Translations under genes and position numbers: made by a program | Assembly: GCA_037783545.1 (NCBI GenBank) | Contig: JBBELK010000550.1 | Coordinates: 496,001 to 560,000, forward strand | Direction of reading: 5' to 3' | Length of the DNA stretch: 64,000 bases | From: Henricia sp. BOLD:AAB3569 | Taxonomy: Eukaryota > Echinodermata > Asteroidea > Spinulosida > Echinasteridae | The notes under the pieces: model-generated | Told to the model about the DNA's origin: nothing | What the model saw: only the letters and a program-made list of their open reading frames with translations | Database searches by the model: none | Shown: positions 14,101-29,600 of the stretch, in pieces | Layout: each line of letters begins with the position of its first letter | How positions within the stretch are numbered: the first letter of the stretch is position 1

Positions 14101-14572
14101 CAACTTGCCGCTAGAGGGCGCTCTTTCGTATCACGACTTAACTTTTGGTATTTTTGGAATGCCCAAGAGGTCTTGAGACTAACACTTTTGACCCGATCTC
14201 TGTATCTGCTACCAGTTTTAAATGACAGGGCAGCCTCGTTTTCGACCAATAGGAAGCAAGATTCAAGGTCAATGTCTGTGTATGAAATTTAGACCTTGGA
14301 TAGTCATGACCATTGCCGAAGGAATAAAGTTTGTATCTCAAACGGTTGAATTTTTACAGAAGTTTCAATTTGAAGGCCATATATTTCAAACGCTTGTAAT
14401 CTGACACCTGATGACGTCATCAAAATGTAAACACATTTGTGCAGTACTTCATTATGAGGTGATTGTTGTGACCAAGTTTGATGATGATCCGAGCTTTGCA
14501 AGTGACCATTTTGCCAGGCCGAAAGACCATGCGCTTTGTCTATGAGGTTTTGGGAGAAGAATAAAAAAAGCT

Positions 14573-14603
<31 letters not shown>

Positions 14604-17600
14604 GAACAGTTTCAAAGGCTTTCCGCAGGAGTGCGGAAAGCCAATGATTAATGCAAATTTTCCAAAAGTTTTCTCTCATGTATTGGGGCACTTCAGACAA
14701 AATAATTTCACAGGATGATTACTTTCTTGATAACAGGTACATGTAGGTTTTAGTAATAATTCAGACATTATTTCGAGGGTAATTACCTTTAAGCGATAGT
14801 GTACATGTAGCTGTAGAAGATATTTTGCTTTGAGCGCACTATACCCTTTGTGGTCCTTACGTAGGCAGTCAATACTAAACATTAAAAGTCAGTGCTACTG
14901 GGAGTTAATGTACATGTAGGGCCTAAATGTTCACCATAATAGGGTGATTTTCTTAGAATCAGAGACAGTTTTAGCAAGCGTTCATCTTGATGGATTTGAC
15001 AAGCAACTTCAGAGCAGCATTAGCCTGTGCGCACCTGCAAGTTAATTTTCATTTAAAAGGGTTCAGTTGTCAAATCCATCAAAAAAACGGTGGGTGAAAA
15101 TGGCGACAGTTCTAGGAAAATAAATGTTATGCTCTATTCCCACGACGGTTCGTATGCAAAAAAACATGCGGAGTACAAAGTTTATGAAATTTTTCTTTAG
15201 TCAATTCCCATGGGAGATAATCTGTGTGGCTGATAATGTAATTTGTTTTGACATAATGACTTCCGGAAATAATTTTCTAGATTGCACAATTAAGTTTGGG
15301 AAATTCTTGTCGAACCTTGATAAGAAGACTACATGTAGCATAGTGTTAATACAACATTCTGCTTATAACTAGGAAAAATTGAGGTCTCTAGTAGGCTTGG
15401 GCGATTCCACATAAGTATGATTTGATAAAAGTATGATTTGGATTACTTTTTTAACTGTATAGTCCATGTAGAATATAGAATCCCATCAGATGGACCTTAA
15501 AATAAATCCAGTACACTCTTTTTTGGAATCGGAGTCGACTCCGAAAATGCTGGAGTCACCCAAGCCTAGTCTCAAGTCCTTGTTCTTCATTGTTTTCATT
15601 CCTGATAATACAAGGTTCCTGTTATAACAAGGTAATCTGCAAAGTCCCGAGGACCTCTTATTAACAGGGTTCAATTGTACCCGAACAATTTGTCAGATAT
15701 CTTTCACTTCCACCGTGTTTACACTCGAACCGGCAAAGCTGGATACAGACCCAGCATTTTTATTGCGACCACAAAACTGAACATTTGCCGCGCTTACACT
15801 ACACCTCGATCCCGCTTCAACTCGCCTTCAGAAACCGCAAAAGTCACCACTAATTGTAACTGCAGCGCATGCGTGAGTTGTTAGGTGTTGCAAACTAGTG
15901 CCAGATTGGTCAATTAAATCTACTACATGGTGGGCCCTGCCACAAGGACACTCAAATTGCCGAATCCGTATTCGGGTAGCGTTTACACTACAAGCGACCT
16001 TGACAATTGCGGGGTTGAATCCCGTAATTGCGGGGTTCAACCCTACCCCAAAGGGGACTTGAAAAAGGCGAATCAGACCCGGGTCTGATCCGCCTTTTTC
16101 AATTCACCTTTTGCGTTTACACTTAGTGCCTACCCGGCTTCAACTCCCCTTTTTGGAAATTGCGGAGTTCGATTCGGCAAAGGCGAATCGAGTGTAAACA
16201 GGCCTTTCATGAATGCACAAAACTTTACCTTGAATTACCACATGACTCTGGTTTTTGGTCTTTTGTTATCATGCAAAGAAATGCAGTGTAATGACGCGTG
16301 AAACCACACATACCCACTTGTGGTATTTTACATTGTACTACATGTACCCTGCATGTATATTATATAGCAGATATGCCCATATTGCAATTTAAAGAAAGAA
16401 AAAGAGTAATTTGCCACGGGGCTTTGGACACAATTTTATTACTTACACCGAAGCCCTACATGTATTTAAAGCTATGCATTGTAGAACTACGTCACAATAC
16501 CGATCGTCATTGGCTGAAACAATTGTACAAACTACGCCTAAGTCGTAAATGTTGGCATCTAGTGAAACCTGCTATTAAGGCCACCTTGATAAACAGGCCA
16601 CCTGCATATAGTGGCCACCCACCTTTGGTCCCAAATGCCATGTGTATAATGCTTAAGAAACCTCTATACAGAGGCTACCTCTTTATAGTTTTTTAGGGTC
16701 CCGAGGGTGGCTACTACAGGTTTCAATGTACATATATAAACACCAGCAACAATCTTTGGTGTTGGCTGAAGGGTTCACCGGTTAACCGACACTTGAAAGA
16801 ATTGCAAACCGGTTTCTAAAATATCCGTAAATTCCCATCCATATCCTATACATTTGTCAAATAGATTTGGCAAACTTTGTTATATCCCTAAAAAAAATGT
16901 TTTACTTTGCCATTGACTGCAGTGCTTAGTTGTAATAAAAAATTGCAGTTTTCTCAAAATGCCAAAAATGGTTATATAGCATTTTGCGATTAAACTCTTC
17001 ATATATACTAAAATACAAGGTACATTTCAAAATATAAATGACATCTTTATTACAAGTTACAATGTTAATGTTACATTTATTACATGTTACAATGTTAAGG
17101 CTATTAACAAGTTTAACTTGGCGTTAGGGTTACAGATGTTGGATGAGAGCGGCCGTCCTATGTAGCGGCTTTGTGGGTAGCGAGTTGGTTGGTAAACGAT
17201 GACGGACAACCAGCTAACCACACTGCCACTACAGAGAGACCGTAGGTTACTGAAGTCCGTCGTTAGTTCAAAACAAACCTGGTTAATGTGACGGTTACTG
17301 TTACAATGAATAAGTAAGAAAGGGGAAAAAGTATAAGTTACATATTATAAATTAACATTCATACATGTATGTACAAGGTGTATCAGAAAAAAAAGGATAC
17401 CTAGATTAAATTCCTAATTACTCGGCAATGACTGAGAATTTTGAAAAATGGCAAGCACTATCTATTTTTGTTTTTTGTTTTTAACTGAGGGTGGGGTATT
17501 AGAGCAGCGTTTGCCCTTAACTTTTTCCCAACTGGCCAACAGGGCCAGTTGGCTTAAGTCTTTACTGGCCCGTCGGCATTTCAAGTGGCCCGGTTAAAAT

Positions 17601-20600
17601 GTCCAGTTGTTCTTTTTACACACAGTCGACCTTTAATGTTTGCAATAACCACATTTGAGTGAATAAATTAGGAAAATTTGGTAGTCATAAGGTTCTCCCC
17701 AGTACAAGTTACATGTACATTATATTTCAACTGGACAGCCGGACCATTTGGGGAGGCTTTCCAAATGGCCCGAGATGATTTCAACTGTCATTTGGCCAAC
17801 GGACCAGTGCTAATTCGAACGTTGTCTAAGAGGACAATCTTTGTGGTAGGACGGCCTTGTAAAGGTGCTGGTCACCTGTTCCTCCTTGCCACGCACTGGC
17901 TTGGTTTTTTTTTTTTTTACATTTTATGTATATTTCAATTTCTACATTTGTATATTTTTATTAGCATTTTCTGTATTTTTTATGCCAGTGCAAAGTGTAA
18001 TAAAAAGTGTAATAAAATAAAATGACTGCGTCCTCTTTTTTTATGACACAAAGAAATCAAAAAATCTGTCAAGGATGACTAAGAATAATGTAATCGCCCA
18101 AGCCTACTTGAGACCTAAATTTTTCCTTGTTATAAGCAGAATGTTGTAGTATCGAGGTTTGACAAGGGTTTCCCAAACTTAATAAACTACTAAAGTAAAA
18201 ACGTCACCCTTTGTGTGTTGCCATGGTTTTTGGGTGTACACTAAAACCAGTGAACTGTTTCCCTGCGCTATACTAATGGACGTTTCAGATTACCAGCGAA
18301 TGTTTAGACCCAATCCATGGCAACTGATGTCACACTTTAGTAGTCTATTGTGCAATCTCGATGGTTCACAGCGAAATAGCTTTGTACCAGATTATTAATA
18401 AGCTCTTTGATACAAAAAATAAGCATTAGGAAAAGATCAATAATCAGTTTTAAAATCGTTTACATTAAAGATTGTTTAAAAAAATAATGTTTAAGTTTAT
18501 TATTTGTGCTTTTATTCTATTTATATTTTAAAAGTAAATAAACGTCTATTCATAATCTGGTACAAAGCTTCCTGACACGGTTGCTTAGAATCATCAGTGT
18601 TCAGTCATCAATGGAGGTATTCTGGATTTCTCCGTGTCATAAGAAAGAGGTCACAATGATGCCATTTTCCAAATTCCTCAGTCAATATTGAGTAATTACA
18701 TGTAGCAATTTAATCTTGTTTTTTTAGGACACCCTGTAAAGAACACATCTGTTCCAAAGAACAGATTTCTTTGTGCACTTGTTTATCAACTGCATATAAA
18801 TTTGAAAATAATTTGTATCGTTATTAGAAAATTGTATTGTTGGATCGTTACAAGAAAATTATTTCAATGTCCATCAAGTATTTGACACAACCCTATCCCT
18901 CACACCACTGTTTAATTCTGAAAAAAAAAGAAAATCACAAATTTCTTATTAAAACTGAATACTTACTGCGAAGATATAATGCCATTTATGCCAAAAAATT
19001 TAAGGTAAACAGAGTGTTCCTTTAAGACATGGGTTCACGTAGAGTTTAACTACCTCAACCTGGACGGACGGAACAAAAAAAAAACCAACGCGCACCTGAA
19101 TGTTAAAAAAGGTATACCTGAGAGAGACGAATGAATCGTACTTGCTTGAAACTCGACGAAGAGACTATGACGTGGCATTGATGATTCAGAATTGATGTAG
19201 AACGTGCATTAAGCGTATAGGGCTGGTGGTTCACGCGATTTTTAATATACAGTGTTGTACACTGGTTATGAATCACAGTACGTGCACGCGTCATATAGGG
19301 CATGATTCATACATGTACTGTAGTTTATTTTTACACAAAATGGATGGGTTTGGAAAGCTTGTATATTTAGTTATTGTCAGAGATAATGATGATCAGTATT
19401 TATTCTGTTTTATTACTGCTCATTTATGTAACCTTATGGTTTTTTTTTTCTCTGTGAAAAATAAACCTGAATACAAATTGGAATAAGCAAAATAATTGTT
19501 TTTGGGTTTTCGTCCCAGCCCTTTCCTTTTTGAAGGCCACCTGAATATCATTTTTCATACCATTATAATTTGTTTGTATCATAAATGGAAGGGGACTGAT
19601 TTTCAGGGAAACAAATCTACAAACTTGGGGAAAAAATCATGGCTTTTTTTTCTTCAAAAAGGAACTGATATAGAATATATATATATTCTATGCCTTAGAA
19701 TACTAAGGCCAAGTGGTTTAACACATTGAACTTGAGACTGTTTAATTTTAACTGCTGTGGGTTCGAATCCACATTGTGTCCATGGTGTGTGTGCCCTTGG
19801 GCAAGGCACTTTGCCACAAGTTGCCTCTCTCCATCCAGGAATCAATGAGTACTTGCGTAAGGGATGTAGCATCTCAGTGCTTGTGTCAGACTGAAATTAT
19901 TTTGTCCATTTCTCACCCAAATTCTGTCTTTTCACCAAAATTTCTACATCAATGGAAAGCTTATTTAATGCTCTTTAAGAAGAACTAAAAAAAACCAAAA
20001 AAATATTATTTTCGAAAAATAAAATTGACCCATGTGACTGGTTTTGTTCTTGAGGGTAACATAAAAATAAACAGTTTATGGACATCAACAAATCAGTGCT
20101 AACGTGTCTGAAAGTTACAGTCTGGTTTAAATACTGTACCACATCAGGCGCGGATCCAGAGGGGGGGGGGGGGGGGGGGGTTTGGGGGTCAAAACCACCC
20201 CCCCCTGCTCCGACACCAAAAAATATAATGTAATGCATTTTTTGCGTGTCCGCCTGTCCGAAACAAGCAGACATAAAAATCCGATGGGCAAAACCCCTCC
20301 CTGGTGGCAAAACCCCCTCCTGGAAAAATTCCTGGATCTGCCCCTGCACATTTTGTGTCATATATGTATTACAGTCATAAGAAAACTGGTAAAAATCAAG
20401 ATATTCCGAGAAAAGGACACACAGTTTGTTCCTTTAAGAAGCAGGTTCACCGAGAGTTCAACAACTCCTCTGCATACATCCGCATCTGCATAGTGTGTAT
20501 GATTCACGCGAGACACAAAGATGATCTCAACATTGCATTTTCGTGGGACAAGAAAAGATGAGACGGCGGGTTGGGGGGGAAAAAAGAGGCGATTGGATTA

Positions 20601-23600
20601 CAGGTGGATTGGGGATATACATACGGAGTGTGGGAGGGCATGGTACGGGTAACGAACGTAGGAGGAACGAGTGGGCCCCGAGGTCCTGTGATGACCAACT
20701 ATGGATGAGGGGGATTTGGTGTGGAACAATATGGAGAGCGTCTGTATTGAGAAATCACGACGGTGATGAGTTTCTTGATGTTGTTTTGCAGGTGGGTAGG
20801 GGGTGTTTAGTCTAAATACAGTGGAACCTGATCTTAGGGCCACCTCTATAAAGAGGCCACCTGTCTAAAGTGGCCACATTTGTTCGGTCCTAAACCAGTT
20901 TGTACACAAACATATGGAGGTGGAACCTTGATATTAGGGCCGCTCCCTAATGCGACCAGTGCACTTGGATTCCTGTGTGTACAATCCTATGGCAGTTAAA
21001 CCTGGTTAATCAGGCTACACACAGCAAATTGCCTCAATGAATCAAGCTACTCTAGGGAATTTTATGATGAGGAGCTTAAACAATTATTCAAAACTAAACA
21101 ATTTTCATAAAAATTATTCAAATCTAAACAATTTTCATCTTTTTAATGGATATTCCTGCACGTGTAGGCTAAACCTCTATATAATGGCCACCTGCATATT
21201 CTGGCCACATTTCATCGGCCCCTTGAGTGGCCACTATATACAAGTTTCACTGTAATGGGACAACTTGTAGAAACATTAATTTCAATAACATGACATTTCA
21301 TATTAATGCCCCGTAACAGGCTGCTAATGAAGTGAAAAGCCGAGTCTGTAGGGCATTACCAAGCTTATGTGCACCCACAATTTTTAAAACACCCCAAATA
21401 ACACTTTCTATAGAAAGGGACAACACTTGTTTGAAGTTATCGACGAATTTAATCAAAAATACTACCGATGTATTGCTTGGTGCATGAACCTTCATGAGAA
21501 TCAGAGAATCTTGTTTACAACGTCGGCAACACAATTAATTTACCGGTAAATGATAAACTCTGAAACTAATGAAAATGTTGAAAGAGATGATGACGTCAAC
21601 CATGCAACGATTGCATGGATGACGCCAAGATTGATGCCTTGTTTCCCCACCTCCCCCCTCCCCCCGACTCCCAAACGTCGTGAAGTGTGTAAACATCTGT
21701 TGTGTCCTGACTCAAGCCCTCTCAGATCCGAGCAACGAACTGCAAAAGATGGCGACTTACATGAAGCGAACAGAGTTAGGCAACCCTTTGCAAGTGTTGT
21801 CCCTTTCATTTTAATTGTAGATTTTGATGGTTGAAGATTCTGAGAATATGGGTGTTTCTGAGTTTGTATGTTTTTTGGCAAGGGGAATTTGCATTTGTGT
21901 CCCACGGGCAGGGTAGAGTTTTCGTTTTACAAATTGTCTTTTTCCCGGACTAGAAAAAGGGAAATTATTTTCCAGGTTTTCCACAATTCCCGGGATATCT
22001 GGGACTCTGTTCCTGCACTCAGCCAAGCAGTCCAGTGGTTATTTCCAGCCTTAGGGCCAATTTAATAAAGCTGTTTAGCAAAATAATTTGCTCAATCAAA
22101 AATTTGTTTGCTTTATAAAAATGGGTTACCAGTCAAAATCTCATGTATGTGATGTGTTTTACAACTGACTGGTGTTCTGCTCTTGTTAAAAACCACAAGC
22201 TGATACACAATTTTGCCTAAACCAAATTTTTATAAAGCAAACAAAATTTGGATTAAGCAAATTTTTCTGCTTAAACAGCTTTATAAATGTTGCCCCTGAT
22301 TATTCGCCACTACTGGGTGGTTCGAACTGTCATTCACTTTATAATAACAAAAACAAAGGAAATGTCATCCTTTAGTTGTTTTGATGTTCAAATCCTGCAT
22401 ACCAGATTTCAAACAAGCCTTGTCACTCTGATAATAATGATGAGTCACGGTAACAATGTACTACATAATACATTAACTCTGATTTATTTGCGGCACGGAT
22501 GCCGTCTCATTTTGGTAAAAACAGGAAATGAGATTTGAACCCGTACTTTTGATTTTTTGGCCTTCACTCACAAACAGGAAGTGTCAATGAACTTTTGAAA
22601 GAGTCCAATGGTGTGATTTTTCAGAACCAATCAGTGTGGCTTTATATACCGCGCAACCAAAGAAACACACATTTTCAGTTTAATCAAAAGTTGGGAATTT
22701 CCTTTTTAATTAAAGGCACAGGCTCGTTAGCAATGCGCGCGCGCCAAATTCGTGCCACGAAATACGCAGCTCCATAGCAAAGGCATGGAGCTGCGTATTT
22801 TGTGACACGAATTTTGGCGTGCGCGCATTGCTGACGAGCCTGTACCTTTAAATATCACATTTTTGACCCCCAAATTTTTCTCATGGGTGTTGAGATTTTG
22901 ATACCATATCATGCGTCATATTTTTTCATTACTATTCTGAAATTGTGTTTTCAATCCGTATATTTTCAAGGTCATCGTAAAAAAACCACCGTTGTTTTGT
23001 AAACTAATTTATCCGGTTCCATAAAGCAGTGCACTAATTACACCAACCTTTTTGCTTCTAAATTGACAATTGCAAATTTTCTGGGTTTTTTTCCCTTGTG
23101 GATATTTTTTTGGCAAGGTATTTTATATGATTATTAGTTTAAAATGGAATAAATTTTCTGGGGAAAAAAATCTGAACACGCTTCTTTAGGTTGACATCGA
23201 AATATTCATGTATTAAACAACTTCATTATGCATGTCATGCATAAAGCTTTTGTGTGCTGAAAATGCTGAAAATTTCCATTCTCAGACTGACTGGATTTTT
23301 CGATCAAAAAGTGAACAAAATTGTGTTTCTTTTGTTGCTAAAAAATAGAAGTCCTTGGGACAATGCAGATTAACTCATTAATAATAATAACAGACAGTTC
23401 CTATATAGTTCCTATATAGCGCATTACAGACCCGACGGATCTCTCAATGCGCTTTCTGCATTATTACCCCTGGTCATTGGGCTCAGTAATATCATTCCTT
23501 AGTCCTTCTCAGCTCCCTGGGGAGTATACAGTCCCGTGCAGCTTATGCGCACAGGGACTAATCAAACACATTAGCTTTCTCTACCCTCACAGGTACCCAA

Positions 23601-26600
23601 TTCCTCCTGGGTGGAGAGAGGCAATTCATGGCAAAGTGCCTTGCCCAAGAGCATACGCACCATGGACAAGCCGGGATGGGATTCGAACCTTGTATATCCG
23701 GAATAAAAACAATGACAATCAAATTATCACACACGAAACGTGAGAATGGCACCTTTATACATATTCTTTCTTTCAACTACCGGTAACTATTTTTGACAAT
23801 ACAGCTCGTAAAAGTGGCCCTATTTTGCCCAGTACATGTAGCTTAAAGAACCTTTTCAAAAAAGGACACTGGTCTGTTCAATGACAATTTTTACTCTTTT
23901 AGAGGTGGTTTCAGAAGTGGCAATTAGTGAATTGAAAAGATGAGACTTTAAAGGCACAGGCTCGTCAGCAATGCGCGCGCCAAATTTGTGCAACGAAATA
24001 CACAGCTCCGTATAGCAAAGGCATGGAGCTGTGTATTTCGTAGCACGAATTTGGCGCCTGTACCTTTAAGAAGTGTCTTGCTTCAAAGTGCTTTTTTTTT
24101 GTGATTTTTAAATTTTGATTGAGCATTCTTGCAAATGCAGCCTGATTTAGTGGGGACATGAAGATTTTGTTGTAAAATGTGTGAGTACATTTTGTAGGCA
24201 TGTAAGCCATACAGAAGAAATATTGGCACATTTATGGTGTACAATGAAAAACATGGGGGATGCGCTAAATTAAGATGAATGTAATTTAAAACAGATAAAA
24301 ACAGAAGCCCTTATCAAGAACAAACAGGTTGGGCTATTAAGAAGGTGTGTACATGTACATTGCACCACCATTTACTAATTGACTGCCAAGTGAACGAATT
24401 GACTGCCAAAAAAAGTAATGAGAAAAACAGAATTAGCCTGTGAAATCCATTATGCTTCCAAATTTTGTTTGCACTAAATAAAACGTTGAAGAATGACCTA
24501 TACCATTATCAGACAAAGCATCTGGACTGGTTTTGCTGAATGCAATTTGATAGCTTTTGTGAAGGGGAGGGAAAATTTAAAAAACATTTTGCTGGTATGG
24601 TTTGGCCATGAGGGGTTCATAATAGATTCTGTTTGAAAAAATTCAAGGAGTGTTCGAACTATCGTGGAAAATGGCTTTGCGCGCGCCTGTGCCATTGGTT
24701 TGTACAGAAACTGGTTTGCCGCTTGTCTGTCGCGACGTGCAAGATGTTTTGAGTCGGGTCAAAGTTTAAATTTGCCTGCAGTGTGTTGACCTTTCTAACG
24801 CGCAGCCAATGAGGTATCAGAGATGCCCCAAGTTGGATTTTCTATTTTGGAAAGATTGGTGTTTGGGACCTCATCATGCAATGCGGCGAGCGCAGCGCGG
24901 CAGTGTGATTTTTTTCACGATAGTGTGAACGCCCCTTAAGGGTGGATTCTCACATTTTATTGAGTGAGTTTCACTCTATAAAATTTGCCAGGACTCGTTT
25001 ACATGATGTGTAATTTTGGTTTAAATCCGTAAAAAAATGACAAGGTTATTTAAGATCAAAAGTGGCACATGTTTTTTTGACACGTAGTATAATAATGTCT
25101 GTAACAACTGAAAAATGTCAACATGTTAACACATTTTACATATATTAAATGAAAATACACAAACGCATTTCAAAAGGCAGATCATGTAAACAACAAATGA
25201 ACAAAGACCAAATTCATAGCACTGTTTAGCAACAAATACTCCTCAACACAAACATTATGCTTAGCAAAATTAGGTTACCAGCCAAAATCTCATGTTTTCT
25301 GTAATGTTTCGTTTTGACTGGTTCTCTGCTAGTTTTGGCTCAGCACAAAAATTTGCTGAGCAGAAGTTTCCAATAAACAGCACCATAGAATTGAAATCAA
25401 ATCGAAAGTTATACCACAACAATAGAATGCTTAATTGGTGGTCAGCCTGACAAAATCTAGTCTCCTGACTTCTTGGCAGAGTTGTCAGTGCCGCCTGCGC
25501 AATGGAACCAGCAGATGTATTCACAACGATTGGTTTTACATGGGAATACACTGTTGGCCCTCTGCGCAGTCAGCAGAATTGTTCTTGGCTTGTGATGGCA
25601 TTGTAGAAGCCGGGGTACCACACCAATAAAGGGCGTGGTCCTCACTCTTTAGAGACGACATCTGTGATTGGACGAAACCTGGAGCCGATTTCAGGAAAAA
25701 GAGTGTAGCTTGCGCAACTTTTGAAAATGGCATAGAAGTGTATATTACCTATTGGTGTAATCATCACTTTAAAAACTCAAAAGTTAAATCTCGTGCATAT
25801 TAGTTCAGATGCTACATGTACATATCACACATACACATGTGTGGGTACATGTAACTGTGAACAGTTTTACGATGGGTTAAAGTTAATAAATACACATGAT
25901 TGTTATATATAGATTGTATCGAATACCTGCCATCTTGCAAGGCAACCTTTGATATTTGAACAATGTATTTAAGCATGTCCTCAAGCAACAAAGAAACTGT
26001 GCCCTACAAGATGGCAGCTATTCGATATGGTCTATACATCGGGTTAAATGTGTTAAGGACAATATAAAAATTTACAATTTAATTCATGAAAATTATGTTT
26101 AATATGAGATATTATTGTACACATGATGTATGTGAACAGGGTCACGTTCATCTTGACATTTGACTTTTGTGTGCGGACAGAAAAACGATAATTTAAACAG
26201 ATTTAAAATTTACGACCTTAAACTCCCTCCCAGGGAGTTGAACTAAACTGTAATTAAACCTGATTAAACCATGTTGAAGTGTGTTTTTTTTATAAACTTT
26301 TTTTACCAATCATTCCCTACAATCATGTACCGGTACCAACAATTTTGAATGCTCTTACATGAAGACAAAAAAATTGACATCCTTTTTGTTGTGGACAATT
26401 GCTACAGCTTCTGTTAAAACCAACTGGTCAGAAATTATACCGAATTTGGTAAGAAATTAGTCATTTGGCTAATTTAATTTAAAACCCTTTTCCTCAAAAT
26501 CGTCTGCAGGCATTTTTTATAACCAATGCAACGAACTAAAATTTACTACTTGAGTCAAATTTGAAAATATTTTCTTATTTACTGCAAATATGTACATATT

Positions 26601-29600
26601 GTTGTTAAATATGAACTTGGCTTCACCGGGATTCGAACCCCGGTGTCCCGCTCTCAGATGTTCCGCGTGCTCAGATGTTCCGATGACCAAATATGGTAGC
26701 TTACGTCACGGAACGTCATGCGCACAGCATATGTAATTATATCAGTTTAGGTGAAGTGCTGAGTTGATCAGTAGAATTCGCGCCATGCACGTACTTTGAT
26801 GCGCGCAGATGTAGTGACATTTTTGCAAGATGGCAGCCGCGGACATGGCGGAGCGTTCATGTGGTTTCGCCGTATTTATAGAAAAAAAGAAAAATAATTG
26901 ATTACTTAAGCAAGGCGTCTTACGCAGCAGGGCTTTCTGAGAGTCAGAAGAGAGAAACACATGTACGATAAGGCCAGTAAGCACGCGGACACATTTACAA
27001 GGGGACAGTTTTACCTTTTACACCGGGACATCTGAGCACGCGGAACATCTGAGAACGTGCACGCAACGTGCTGAAATGTTCCGTGACGTCATCGGAACAT
27101 CTGAGCACGCGGAACATCTGAGACCGTGACACCGGACATTCTGCTTAACGTGCAAAGTGAAATTAACTTAGGTTATTTTGCATTAATTTGAATTTACACC
27201 CAAATCAAAGTGCCTCCTTCTATTGTGTCCGCCATATTTCAAAAAGGCCAACTGCCAGCCCACTGCAAACTTTCCCCGCGTAAGCTCATTATTTTTTGAC
27301 AAAAAAAGTCTAATGGCAACACACATTTTATTAAAATTCATCCAACGTGCAGTTCAGTTATTTGTGGAAAATTTCTATTTTTGCTTTTCCTAATTAGTTA
27401 TGTACCAGTGATCTCCACTGCCGGTTTTGTCCGATTTTGCCGCCCAGACAAAAATAATGAATTTTCCCCTCTAAAACACTGTGAAAGTACAGCCAAGTCT
27501 TTCCAAAATGTGGTGTAAATTCACAAAACATTATTCGCTTGCTATTATCGATGACTGAACAAATCTATCGCATCTGCGTCGATATAACAGCCATGACAGT
27601 TGCATGCATTCATTTTGAACAGCGCCCTCAAGTGGTGAGTGTGTTCATCTCGTGAGGGCGCTGCATGCTCAACGCAGAGCGTAGCCAGGTACATGTACAG
27701 GTGGATCGTTGCGATCGCGTGCGTCCCCCCCCCCTCCCCGCTGAGCGACCAGTGGAGAACACTGTGTACATGTACATATTGCACACATGCTAGTGAAGGA
27801 AACGTTTCACGCTTTGCTTAATCTTAACCATCACCCACAAAATAATTTCTTCTCTTTTCATCACACTGTGCACAAGTGATCCATCAACTTCTGTTCCATG
27901 CTATTACAAACTAGTGCCTGAGTGGGAATGACTCATTAAAAACTATGACTGTGTGGGCAGTCACTGAGACACGTTAAAGACTTTATTGCGCTTCAGAAGC
28001 CAGTAACATGCGCTAATTTCAAGAGGTTAGTCATAGGTTATTGGTCCAGTATGAACTGCGTAAATTATAACTAAGAGACCCAAATATGTTTGTGTTTTAG
28101 GGTGTCGTAAATTAAGGCCTGCGTAAGCTGGTTGAAACATGTTGATTAATTCATAAATATCACAGTTTAGGAATTCTGTTGGGCAATTGTGTGCTTTCAG
28201 AAATAATAAATTATGTGACTGTGTACTCGAGTTTGGGAATATGATTTGCTCAGCCTTGCTACAGTATTTTGCAAATAAAAATAGGATTCAAAGAAAAACA
28301 TTGATTAAAAGAAGTTGAACACTTCTGAAAATTGAAATGTTTGTTGGTAAATTTGTCAGTTCGTGAAAACACAATTTGCTTTTAACATTGCTGCATCTAC
28401 ACAGCTGACATTTCTGTAGGCTAGTTTGCCAACATTTTTTAATGTAGGCCTACAGTGTATGTAAAGTGATTTTTAAGAAAAAGGAATTTGTGAAAAAGTT
28501 TAATCTGCAAACTCCTCTAGTAGTACTAAAACAATTAAGTAGTTGTGGATTAATTTGCAACTATTTCATACTTAAAACCAACAATTTCCAAAAACACTTG
28601 AAAGAAATCTTCTTGAGTTCTTGAATAGAACAGTGCACATACTGTTTGTACAATGGAAAATGTGATGAGCAATATAGGCCTAATGCACATTGTACTAGCA
28701 GAACCTAGCAAAGAAATGATTAATGTTTACAGCCAGATGTTCAAATTTATACAAATCAAACTTACCAAAGATCAGAGTGGTATGTTCCAATTAACATTTG
28801 AAGACAAAGAATCAAAGAACTTTGTAAAAAAAATTCTCAAAACAACGTCCGTAGGAGTTGAGTCACACAGTGTTCACTCCGCGCTGCAAACATGTTGTGG
28901 CGATATGCATTAGAGGGTACAGGCTGACTAACAGGCAACGGGCCAAGCTCAATGTTTTAGAATGGCCAAAACTTGTTCAGACTTGCTTTTTTATAGGTTA
29001 CAAACAGACTATCTCCAGCCAGCCACAGGCCAAATACAGATATGCAAATCAGCCACTGTCAGGGCAGTGAATCACTGCTCTGGTTAGGCCAGCCAATCAG
29101 TGACCCAGATTACCTGCAGGCCACAGGCAAGTGGGAGTGATCATGAATCATTCATTTTGACAGCCAACCAATGGGAAGGACTGGCAGGCCATGCAGAGAA
29201 ACAATGGTGTAATGCTATGAATATGCATGAAGCAGCAGGCATGTCAGACTGTGATTGGACAGTGGAACTTTCTGGGAACCAACAGGGAAGTGGAAGTACA
29301 TGTACTGAAAACAGGGAAGTGGTCCGGTTTCCTGTGTGTTTTATCTTATCAGTTGCAGACATTGGTGCAGGTTTCAGTCTCAAAGTAGGCCTATATATGC
29401 ACTTAAAGAAAAAACATTAAAACAATAAAAAAATCGCCAATAACACTTTCTTTGTCCATTTATAGAAACCGATTCTACAAACCAAACAAACCAAAAATGA
29501 AAGTTTGATGCCTTAAATTAAACATCAACTTTTGCTTTATATTTACTAGAGGGAAAAAGTAAATTCTTGTTTCAGTGTTATTTTCGAGATATGTTTCATT

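Noticed and set aside
13098-14404. Mirrored 67-codon frames [19 protein letters not shown] in both tandem units
   Set aside because: Repeated because the DNA unit is repeated; frames exist on both strands, have no domain and end at arbitrary stops.
12546-14540. Possible CRISPR-like or phage-type repeat array
   Set aside because: Units are ~1 kb with no spacer pattern, in a clearly eukaryotic spliced context.
21550-21834. 94-codon frame with [20 protein letters not shown]
   Set aside because: No domain, poor support for coding, overlaps C-rich low-complexity DNA and an opposite-strand frame of similar length.
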